Positions 42,121 to 49,570 of a stretch of DNA of 64,000 nt are shown one piece after another (the first letter of the stretch is position 1; every line of letters starts with the position of its first letter). The DNA lies in assembly GCA_043101845.1 (NCBI GenBank), contig JBICHN010000007.1:1-64000 (forward strand). The letters are read 5' to 3'. Origin of the DNA: JBICHN01 sp043101845. GTDB lineage: Bacteria > Planctomycetota > Phycisphaerae > Phycisphaerales > UBA5793. The position numbers and the translations under genes were made by a program. The notes beneath the pieces were generated by a model that did not search any database, had not been told where the DNA came from, and saw only the letters and a program-made list of their open reading frames with translations.

Positions 42121-43302
42121 CTATCGAACCGCCTCGGCGCGGTGCGGTAATGTTCGAACAGTAATGAAGTATCCGCCGCTGACTTCGTTTGGTGGTTCGG
42201 ACCAGTTCGCCCAGCCGACCATTTGACCACGGTTGTTCATGTCCAGCGGACGCCAGAGTTCGAGATCCTGTGCCGCGCCAGGAAGGAGTCGCTGGAGTTC
42301 GATCGTCCCGGTTTCCGGTGTCCAAAGCAGGGGCGTCGGTGGCATGGCGCGCCGTTGCGTCGTGATCCAAGGACCATTCGCCATGGCGAAGCCGCCCCCG
42401 ACCTCGTCGCTTCTGAACAACAGTTGCGGGCTCTCGTACACTCCATTCTGGTCGACCGTCGAAAGAAAGTAATTCCAATCTTCCGAGACGAGGAGTATGT
42501 CCCCGTGGTCGTTGAGTGCGACTCCACCCTCGGCGCCATCCGGCAGTAGACCCTTCAGCACTCGCTCGCGATTGATTGGATCCCAGAGAAGTGGATGATC
42601 GGGCGAAGTGGAGGTCGTCCCGAGGCCCAGCGAATCCGCATTCATCCGTGCGATCCCGCCGACGCCCCCGGGCATCACATCGACGAAGCCAAACTTCGGG
42701 TTATATGTATCCCCTTCAGCGACCATCCACAGATCGTCACTCACATCCGACATGGCCACGCTGTGTCCCATGTAGGAATCCGGTAGCTCAATCAACTCAC
42801 CCGTGTGCATTGATAGATAGCTGGAGATTTCAGTCAGAGGATAGTTCAAGAACAGAACATCGCCCAAGTTGTTAATGCTCATGTGTAGGAACACGCGCAT
42901 ACGCCCGAGGAGGCTCGTGTCAATAAAATCAAATCGACCGTCCTGCCATCTCGCCACGAAGTACCAGTCCTCGCCGGTCGCCTGTTCGGGGACGGCAATC
43001 GCAATGGCGACCACACCGAACTCGTTTATCGAGAAGGGGGTCAATGGATACGGACCCGATTCCGGTTCCATCATGCCGAAGATCCACAGCGGAAGATCGT
43101 CGATCGAACAGCGAATGAGTTCGATCGAGTTCCGCTCGATCGGCCATGCCGCAGCGGTCATCGCCGTTTCCGCCGTATGCGCCGACGATGACGCTGAAGC
43201 CGACGAGATCGCGTCGGCGCCCTCGCCGCCGCGGGACAATGCCGCGATGGCGATCGCGAGCGCGGCGCACCCGCCGAGCCCTCTGGTGATGTTCGTACGC
43301 AT
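42121..43302 (-). CDS. Secreted HAF-like repeat protein
   Basis: A 393-aa exported protein with a signal peptide of about 30 residues. The body repeats a motif of the form I/L/M-N-x-x-G-x-x-x (S-I-N-E-F-G-V-V-A, I-N-N-L-G-D-V-L-F, L-N-D-H-G-D-I-L-L, M-N-N-R-G-Q-M-V-G-W), spaced 60-100 residues apart. This is typical of extracellular HAF/propeller-like proteins. Base composition is lower in GC than most neighbours, especially 42700-43000. ATG 43302 is chosen because the signal peptide starts there. Function unknown. Confidence 0.65.
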   Translation of the reverse strand: MRTNITRGLGGCAALAIAIAALSRGGEGADAISSASASSSAHTAETAMTAAAWPIERNSIELIRCSIDDLPLWIFGMMEPESGPYPLTPFSINEFGVVAIAIAVPEQATGEDWYFVARWQDGRFDFIDTSLLGRMRVFLHMSINNLGDVLFLNYPLTEISSYLSMHTGELIELPDSYMGHSVAMSDVSDDLWMVAEGDTYNPKFGFVDVMPGGVGGIARMNADSLGLGTTSTSPDHPLLWDPINRERVLKGLLPDGAEGGVALNDHGDILLVSEDWNYFLSTVDQNGVYESPQLLFRSDEVGGGFAMANGPWITTQRRAMPPTPLLWTPETGTIELQRLLPGAAQDLELWRPLDMNNRGQMVGWANWSEPPNEVSGGYFITVRTLPHRAEAVR

Positions 43303-43345
43303 ATGCCCTCCCTGGCTTGAACTCGCCGATGTGTCGCACAACACC

Positions 43346-43373
43346 GTCTAACACGGATACGAGATGCTGTCAA
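43346..43373 (-). promoter_or_regulatory. Possible promoter for the HAF-like gene
   Basis: On the minus strand TTGACA (43368-43373) is followed after 16 bp by TTAGAC (43346-43351). The -35 is perfect, the -10 poor. It stands about 45 bp upstream of ATG 43302 in an AT-richer stretch. Confidence 0.35.
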
Positions 43374-43546
43374 TCAATACGGATTCAACGATCGATCGCC
43401 AGTATGGATAGATGTACCCGTGAATACAACAGACATCTCACGGATCGGCCTTCACGCTGTTTGATCGTCTCTCGGCGGGATCGTGGGCGGATGATGGCGA
43501 ATCGACGGCGCCACGGTGTCGTCGCCCGCCAGGATATGATGCCGCC

Positions 43547-44593
43547 ATGTCTCGATCCGACGACGAACCACAGCAGGTGATGAAGGCGACGCTCGCCGAG
43601 CTCGTGCAGGGGGGCTCGCTCGACGAGCGCCGCGCGTACGAAGTGTTCTCCATCATCATGGACGGTGGGGCGGAGGAATCGCAGATCGGCGCCCTGCTTG
43701 CGCTCATCGCCCGGCGGGGGCCGACGGTCTCCGAACTCACCGGCGCCGCGCGCGTCATGCGCGAGCATGTCACCGGCGTGCCGACGGACGAATCGTGGCG
43801 CGACCGCGTGATCGACACCTGCGGCACGGGCGGGGCGCCGAAGACCTTCAATGTCTCGACCGCCGCGGCGCTCGTCGCCGCCGGCGCCGGCGCGAAGGTC
43901 GCGAAGCACGGCAACCGCTCGCGGAGCGGGCGCGGCTCGGCCGAGGTCCTCGAAGCGCTCGGCGTGAATGTCGCCGCGTCGCCCGAAACCCAGGGCCGCT
44001 GCCTCGACGAGGCCGGCGTCTGCTTCAGCTTCGCGATCCACCACCACCCGGCGACGCGGCATGCGACCCCGGCCCGCAAAGCGCTCGCGTTCCCGACGAT
44101 CTTCAACCTCCTCGGCCCGCTCACGAATCCCGCCGGCGCCGGGCGCCAGCTCATGGGCGTCTTCACGAAGGAGTTCGCGCGACTCAACGCGGAGACGCTC
44201 GCGACGCTCGGCTGCCGCCGCGCGTTCGTCGTGCACGGCGACGACGGGCTCGACGAAATCTCGACAACGGCGCGGACGACCGTGTTTGAAGTGCGCGACG
44301 GGCGCGTCGAAGAGTGGAGCGTCGGGCCGGAGGAACTCGGGATCGAGCGCGTCGAACTCGAAGCGCTCACGCCGACGAACGGGCTCGACGAAGCGGTCCG
44401 CTGGCTCGAGGGCGCGATCGACGGCGAGGCGGGACCGATCCGCGACATCACGCTCGTCAACGCCGCGGCCGCGATCGTCGTCGCCGGCCTCGCCGACACG
44501 CTCGACGACGGCATGGCCGCGGCGGAAAAGTCGATCGACACCGGCGCCGCCCGCGCCGCGCTCACGCAACTCGTCGAATGTTCGAATGGGTAG
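43547..44593 (+). CDS. trpD: Anthranilate phosphoribosyltransferase
   Basis: A 348-aa enzyme joining anthranilate and PRPP in tryptophan synthesis. The PRPP-binding D-T-C-G-T-G-G, F-N-V-S-T-A-A-A, K-H-G-N-R-S and the anthranilate channel H-H-H-P-A-T-R-H are intact, followed by N-L-L-G-P-L-T-N-P. No other trp gene is adjacent. It stands alone beside a tryptophan degradation cluster that itself makes (hydroxy)anthranilate, so the two pathways share a substrate pool. Its stop codon lies inside the first palindromic repeat of the following non-coding tract. Confidence 0.96.
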   Translation: MSRSDDEPQQVMKATLAELVQGGSLDERRAYEVFSIIMDGGAEESQIGALLALIARRGPTVSELTGAARVMREHVTGVPTDESWRDRVIDTCGTGGAPKTFNVSTAAALVAAGAGAKVAKHGNRSRSGRGSAEVLEALGVNVAASPETQGRCLDEAGVCFSFAIHHHPATRHATPARKALAFPTIFNLLGPLTNPAGAGRQLMGVFTKEFARLNAETLATLGCRRAFVVHGDDGLDEISTTARTTVFEVRDGRVEEWSVGPEELGIERVELEALTPTNGLDEAVRWLEGAIDGEAGPIRDITLVNAAAAIVVAGLADTLDDGMAAAEKSIDTGAARAALTQLVECSNG

Positions 44594-44698
44594 GTCAGGC
44601 TCTTGCCTGACGGTTGGGCGTGCGAGGTCGTATCCGGGTTCGCTTCGTCGATTGAGCTGCGAAGATCCAACCGGTCGGCAGTAGCCGAACCTACCCCG
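44588..44698. repeat. Palindromic element 1 overlapping the trpD stop
   Basis: Outer arms GGGTAGGT (44588-44595) and ACCTACCC (about 44690-44697) enclose a tight hairpin, GTCAGGC-TCTT-GCCTGAC (44594-44611). The hairpin directly follows the trpD stop and could act as a terminator or mRNA-protecting structure although no T-run follows. Confidence 0.75.
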
Positions 44699-44701
44699 GT
44701 C

Positions 44702-44794
44702 CTGTGGCTTCCCCAAACCTCAGCCACAGCCACCCCAGGCGCCCCGTGCGACATATGAGCGGGTGGCTGTGGTTGGACCGCAGGGAAACCACAG
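44702..44794. repeat. Palindromic element 2
   Basis: Outer arms CTGTGGCTTCCC (44702-44713) and GGGAAACCACAG (44783-44794) match with one mismatch. Inner arms CCACAGCCACCC and GGGTGGCTGTGG (44761-44772) match perfectly. The whole 93-bp unit is a nested imperfect palindrome of REP/MITE style. Confidence 0.82.
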
Positions 44795-44850
44795 CGCCAG
44801 GAACGACGGTGATCGGGACACGCTCTCGCGATTCAGCACCGCTCGTCACT

Positions 44851-44997
44851 CGTAGAGCCGCGCTCTGTGAGCGGGGTCGCGGCGCAGGGGGTCAACCCCC
44901 CGGAGCCGCGAATCGTCGCGCGACGGACGCCGAACTTCGAGGCTCCGCCCCGTTGAGGGGCTACGCCTCGACCCCGTGCACAGCACGCGGCTCTACG
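44851..44997. repeat. Palindromic element 3
   Basis: Terminal inverted repeats of about 29 bp: CGTAGAGCCGCGCTCTGTG at 44851 and CACAGCACGCGGCTCTACG ending at 44997, continuing inward with CGGGGTCG against CGACCCCG. A second hairpin (GAGGC...GCCTC) is nested near 44939-44969. It has the form of a short non-autonomous element. Confidence 0.82.
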
Positions 44998-45311
44998 GGG
45001 GGACGATTCGGATGGGCTCGAGGAGTCCGGGAGATTCCGTTCCTTAGTCGGGGACGCGTCGGTTCAACGCCGCAACCACTCGTCCTCCCACAGGGGTCCT
45101 GCCCCGATTCCGCGGCGGCTCGCTTTGCCACGGGGTGGTCGCGGCGATATCCTGCCCCCTTTCCGGGCCGGCCCGATTTGTGAAATTTCTCACGAACCCG
45201 GCCGCCCCGGGACGCATGCGAACCGAAGCATCGAGCTCACACCGACCCGCGGCGTCGGCGAATCGCCCCGCAAGGCGCGAAACGCCGTCGCCCACCAGAG
45301 GACTGACCGCC

Positions 45312-46751
45312 ATGGCGAGCACCGGAACCGTTATCCAGGTCATCGGCTCCACTTTCGACGCCCAGTTTCCCGAGAACGACATCCCCGACATCTACAACGC
45401 GGTGAAGATCGCGGGTGACAACCGCGGCGTCGAGATCAACCTCACCGGCGAAGTGCAGCAGCACCTCGGCGGCGGGCGCGTGCGGGCGGTCGCCCTCGGA
45501 TCGACCGACGGCGTGAGCCGCGGCATGGGATGCGAAGACACCGGCGCGCCGGTGAAGGTCCCCGTCGGCGAGCCGGTCCTCGGCCGCGTCTTCAACCTGC
45601 TCGGCGAGCCGGTCGACAAGCAGGGCGCCGTGAACGCGGAAGAGTACCGCCCGATTCACCAGCAGCCGGCCGAGTTCGCCGAACTCTCGCCGAAGACGGA
45701 AATGCTCGAAACGGGCATCAAGGTCGTCGACCTTCTCTGCCCGTTCGTCCGCGGCGGCAAGATTGGCCTGTTCGGCGGCGCCGGCGTGGGCAAGACGGTC
45801 ATCATTCAGGAAATGATCGCCCGCGTCGCGAAGAACTTCGGCGGCTACTCGGTGTTCGCCGGCGTCGGCGAGCGCACCCGCGAAGGAAACGACCTCTGGC
45901 GTGAAATGGGCGAAGCGACCTACACCGACGAGAACGGCGTTCAGGCGCGCGTGCTCGACAAGGTGGCCATGGTCTTCGGTCAGATGAACGAGCCGCCCGG
46001 CGCGCGTCTCCGCGTCGCGCTTTCCGGCCTCACGATGTGCGAGCAGTTCCGCGACGAATCCGGCAAGGAAGTGCTCCTCTTCGTCGACAACATCTTCCGC
46101 TTCACCCAGGCGGGTTCGGAAGTGTCGGCGCTCCTCGGCCGCATGCCGTCGGCGGTGGGGTACCAGCCGACGCTCGGCACGGAGATGGGTGAACTTCAGG
46201 AGCGCATCACCTCGACGAGCCGCGGCGCCATCACCTCCGTGCAGGCCATCTATGTGCCGGCGGACGACCTGACCGACCCCGCGCCGGCCACGACCTTCTC
46301 CCACCTCGACGCGTTCGTCGTGCTCGAGCGATCCATCGCGGAGAAGGGCATCTACCCGGCGATCGATCCGCTCGCGTCGACCTCGCGCATTCTCGATCCG
46401 TTCATCGTCGGCGAGCGCCACTACGGCATCGCGCAGCGCGTGCAGACGATCCTTCAGCGCTACCGCGACCTCAAGGACATCATCGCGATTCTCGGCGTCG
46501 ACGAACTCTCCGAAGAGGACAAGCTCATCGTCTCCCGCGCCCGCAAGATCGAGCGCTTCCTCTCGCAGCCGTTCCATGTCGCGGAGGTCTTCACCGGCCA
46601 GCCGGGCATCGACTCGAAGCTGTCCGAGACGCTCGACTCGTTCGAGGCGCTCTGCGATGGCGAAGGCGACGACCTGCCGGAAGGCGCCTTCATGTATGTC
46701 GGCACGCTCGAGGACGCCCGTCAGAAGGCGGCGAAGATGGCGGCCGACTGA
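45312..46751 (+). CDS. atpD: F-type ATP synthase subunit beta
   Basis: A 479-aa catalytic subunit of F1. Walker A is G-G-A-G-V-G-K-T-V near residue 157, the catalytic Glu is in G-E-R-T-R-E-G-N-D-L, Walker B is V-L-L-F-V-D-N-I-F-R-F and the DELSEED region is present as D-E-L-S-E-E-D. It is a normal F1-beta by length and motif. It is monocistronic: a strong terminator follows and the usual partners atpA, atpG and atpC are not in the window. GAGGA stands ten bases before ATG 45312. Confidence 0.97.
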   Translation: MASTGTVIQVIGSTFDAQFPENDIPDIYNAVKIAGDNRGVEINLTGEVQQHLGGGRVRAVALGSTDGVSRGMGCEDTGAPVKVPVGEPVLGRVFNLLGEPVDKQGAVNAEEYRPIHQQPAEFAELSPKTEMLETGIKVVDLLCPFVRGGKIGLFGGAGVGKTVIIQEMIARVAKNFGGYSVFAGVGERTREGNDLWREMGEATYTDENGVQARVLDKVAMVFGQMNEPPGARLRVALSGLTMCEQFRDESGKEVLLFVDNIFRFTQAGSEVSALLGRMPSAVGYQPTLGTEMGELQERITSTSRGAITSVQAIYVPADDLTDPAPATTFSHLDAFVVLERSIAEKGIYPAIDPLASTSRILDPFIVGERHYGIAQRVQTILQRYRDLKDIIAILGVDELSEEDKLIVSRARKIERFLSQPFHVAEVFTGQPGIDSKLSETLDSFEALCDGEGDDLPEGAFMYVGTLEDARQKAAKMAAD

Positions 46752-46783
46752 TCCCGGACGCGACGACATTCGACACCTTTCCC

Positions 46784-46815
46784 ACGCCCGCGGCCGATTC
46801 GGCCGCGGGCGTTTT
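46784..46815 (+). terminator. Rho-independent terminator of atpD
   Basis: CGCCCGCGGCC, a five-base loop, GGCCGCGGGCG and TTTT. A perfect 11-bp GC stem 33 bp after the atpD stop confirms that atpD is transcribed alone. Confidence 0.92.
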
Positions 46816-46913
46816 GGTTGGCGCAGGGGGGCTCAGTCGCCTATCCTGTTCGTCGAGCGCCGGCCGATTCCGCCGGCGTGTTCTATCGATCGGTCCCCCG
46901 GGAGATTGACCTC

Positions 46914-48101
46914 ATGGCCGCTGCACGAATCGTTACCGAGCCGACCTCGTCCACCCGAGGACTCGTCGGGCTCATCACGCTCATCCTCATCACGGCGCTC
47001 ATGTACCTCGGACTGCGCACGGCCTTCGCCGACACGCTGATCGGTGGCGGCGGCGGCATGGTCGTCGGCGCGATCGACGGGCACGACGCGCACGGCGACG
47101 ACCATGACAAGGTCGTCTTCGCGCCGACCTTCCGCGTCGGACGCGAAGTCGTCTGGGAACAGACCGCGGACTCGAAGGGATCGCAGTCCTTCGGCGATCA
47201 GGAGTTCCCGAACGACGCGTATTCGGCCCTCACGATGCGCGTGCGCACCGAGTCGGTCGACGAGAACGGCGTCGCGACGATTACGATGACCTACGACCGC
47301 GTCGCGATGCGCGGCAACGCGTTCTTCGGCGGCGAGTATTCCTACGACAGCGCCATGCCGATGGCCGTCGCGTCGCCCGGCGTCGGTCCCGCGCTCACGA
47401 AACTACTCGACGCGACGATCACCGCGAAGGTCGCGCCCGACGGCAAGGTCAGCGAGGTGACCGGTAATGAAGAAGCCTTCGAAGCCATGCAGGCCGTCGC
47501 GCAACTCTCCGGCAAGGCGGGCGAATTCAGCGCGCAGGGCCTCAGCCAGATGATCGAAAGCTTCTGGCTCGTCGGGTCACCCGGACAGTCGTTCGAAGAG
47601 GGCGACACCTGGGAGGAGAGTTCCGACAGCGACTGGCAGGGGATGGGCACGCTCACCATCGCGACCGATTACAAGATGAGTGAAGTGACCGACGAGCAGG
47701 CGCGCGTCGACTTCCAGATTCTCATCAGCCTCGATGTCGAGATTCCCGAGACGAATCCGGAAGAGGATCCGTTCCCGATTCTCGGCGTGAACCTCGTCTC
47801 CGAAGAGAACAAGGGCCACCTCCTCTACGACCTCACCGCCCACGAACTCGCGTTCCGCGAAAGCCACCTCGGCTTCAAGCTCACGACGAAGCAGCGGGGC
47901 CTGTTTGAAGGTCAGGAAGAGATGGAGAATGTGCGCACCCAGTCGGTGACCGCCATTCTCACCCGCAAGGAAGTCGTGAGCCCGGGCGCCGAGCCGGTCG
48001 CGCATCACGGCGCCGAAGACGCCGACGATCATCATGAGGACGATCACGACGATGACGGAAGCCACGAAGACGGCGACGGCGACGGTGACGGCGATCATTG
48101 A
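46914..48101 (+). CDS. Exported DUF6263-like protein with metal-binding tail
   Basis: A 395-aa protein with an N-terminal hydrophobic segment (about residues 14-40, signal anchor or signal peptide). Two beta-rich halves follow (V-V-W-E-Q-T near residue 78; G-D-T-W-E-E-S near residue 235), in the style of DUF6263 proteins. The last 35 residues are almost only His, Asp, Glu and Gly, encoded by a GACGGC hexamer run, and could bind divalent metals. A second His/Asp cluster (G-H-D-A-H-G-D-D-H-D) is at about residue 57. ATG 46914 follows GGGAG. Function unknown. Confidence 0.6.
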   Translation: MAAARIVTEPTSSTRGLVGLITLILITALMYLGLRTAFADTLIGGGGGMVVGAIDGHDAHGDDHDKVVFAPTFRVGREVVWEQTADSKGSQSFGDQEFPNDAYSALTMRVRTESVDENGVATITMTYDRVAMRGNAFFGGEYSYDSAMPMAVASPGVGPALTKLLDATITAKVAPDGKVSEVTGNEEAFEAMQAVAQLSGKAGEFSAQGLSQMIESFWLVGSPGQSFEEGDTWEESSDSDWQGMGTLTIATDYKMSEVTDEQARVDFQILISLDVEIPETNPEEDPFPILGVNLVSEENKGHLLYDLTAHELAFRESHLGFKLTTKQRGLFEGQEEMENVRTQSVTAILTRKEVVSPGAEPVAHHGAEDADDHHEDDHDDDGSHEDGDGDGDGDH

Positions 48102-48165
48102 GCCCGCGCAGTTAATTTGACCCGCACGGCCTCGGCCCGCGCCGGGGCCGTATCTTTTGAACGAC

Positions 48166-49452
48166 ATGGTCGAACGGGTTTCGCTTCCCATCCTCACGCT
48201 CGAGACGCGCGATCAGAAGTATTCGTGCCACGCCTGTGGTCTGTGCTGCCGCGACTTCACGGTGCAGCTGCGCGACGAAGACATCCGCAAACTCGACGAG
48301 CAGAAGTGGGACGACGAGTTCGGTCATGTGCCGTATCTCGAGTTCCGCGGCCAGACCTGGCTGCGCCAACGGAAGGACGGCTCCTGCGTCTTCCTGCTCG
48401 ACGACGGTCGATGCCGCATTCATGCGGAGCACGGCTTCCGCGAGAAGCCGCTCGCCTGCCAGCTCTTTCCGTTCGCGATCATTCCGGGAGAGCGCGGCCA
48501 GCAGATCGGTCTCAGCTTCGCCTGCCCATCGGTCGTGAACAACCGTGGCGCCGGCCTCGACACGCACTGGAAGGATGTGCGTCGAATGGCGCGGGCGCTC
48601 GGCGAGCGCACGCCGCCGCGCCATTCGCTCACACTCGAAGGGCGCACGCCACTCGACGCCGCGGCGGTCGACGCGATCAACCGCTCGCTTGATCGCTGGA
48701 TGCTTCGCGACGATCTCGATATCGAAACCCGCCTCGAAGGGCTCGCGCTGCTCACCGCGACGCTGCGGGATGAGAAGCTGTCGACCATCGTCGAGGGCGG
48801 CAAGCTGGGTGCGCTCTTCGATCAACTCCTCGACGCGGCGCCGGACGAGATGGGCGAGCGCCCCGCGGCGGCCCCGACGGCGCGGCAGCTCAAACAACTC
48901 CGCCAGCGCGTCTTCGCCCATGTCGAAGATCCGAAGATCCCAACGCTCGGCGGTCGCTTCGCCGTGCGCCGTCGCGCGTTCCAGCAGCTTCGCATCAACC
49001 GCCGCTTCAGTCGCGGCCGCGGCGCGACGCCCGTTCCGATCGGCGCCGACTGGCCGGCCGAAGTCCCTCTCGAATCGGTGGACACCGTTGACGCCGCCCG
49101 CGACCCCGAAACGATCGCGTGGTTCGACTCACTCATGACGCGGTATGTTCGGGCGCGCGTGCACGGCGGCCGCGCGTTCGGGCCCGGGTACTACGGCTTC
49201 TCCGTACTCGACGGCCTCGATTCACTCTGGCTCGACCTCGCCGTGACCGGCTGGCTCGCGCGGCACCATGCCGCCGGAATGAATCGAGCGACCATCGAAG
49301 CCCGCGACATCGAGGCGGCGCTCATCCGCGTCGACCGCGCCGCCGGCCGCGCCCCGTGGCTCGGCTCGCGGGCCGAGCGTCTCCGCCTCCAGTTTCTTAC
49401 GCAGAAGGAAGGCGTCCGCCGGCTGCGACGGTCCTGGCGGATGACCGACTGA
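48166..49452 (+). CDS. YkgJ-type iron-sulphur/zinc cluster protein
   Basis: A 428-aa protein. The N-terminal 110 residues have the YkgJ/FliB-like cysteine layout: C-H-A-C-G-L-C-C-R near residue 20, D-G-S-C-V-F-L...G-R-C-R-I-H near residue 75 and K-P-L-A-C-Q-L-F-P-F near residue 95. Seven or eight Cys are placed as in proteins thought to bind an Fe-S or zinc cluster. The C-terminal 300 residues are helical and unassigned, which makes this much longer than simple YkgJ proteins (about 110-250 aa). A TTG at 48157 would add three residues. Some relatives act as methyl- or lysine-modifying enzymes, but no such role can be claimed here. Confidence 0.8.
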   Translation: MVERVSLPILTLETRDQKYSCHACGLCCRDFTVQLRDEDIRKLDEQKWDDEFGHVPYLEFRGQTWLRQRKDGSCVFLLDDGRCRIHAEHGFREKPLACQLFPFAIIPGERGQQIGLSFACPSVVNNRGAGLDTHWKDVRRMARALGERTPPRHSLTLEGRTPLDAAAVDAINRSLDRWMLRDDLDIETRLEGLALLTATLRDEKLSTIVEGGKLGALFDQLLDAAPDEMGERPAAAPTARQLKQLRQRVFAHVEDPKIPTLGGRFAVRRRAFQQLRINRRFSRGRGATPVPIGADWPAEVPLESVDTVDAARDPETIAWFDSLMTRYVRARVHGGRAFGPGYYGFSVLDGLDSLWLDLAVTGWLARHHAAGMNRATIEARDIEAALIRVDRAAGRAPWLGSRAERLRLQFLTQKEGVRRLRRSWRMTD

Positions 49453-49570
49453 GGAAACTTGACGAGTGTTGCAAGAGATCGCCATCGCCTCGACATGGTG
49501 CGATGAGCCGTCACACTGCACAGGAATGGCGGCGGCTCCCACGACTCCCCATTCGATTCAGGAGGGCGCC

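Larger units (their letters stand above)
44594..45311. other. 718-bp non-coding tract with stacked palindromes
   Basis: No coding frame with the local codon pattern is present. The first 400 bp are three different inverted-repeat elements end to end (44588-44698, 44702-44794, 44851-44997). The final 300 bp before atpD show no repeat and no clear -35/-10 pair; the atpD promoter must lie here. Confidence 0.8.

Noticed and set aside
45237..46769. A 510-codon open frame antisense to atpD
   Set aside because: Shadow of the highly biased atpD codons, with no homology-like motif.
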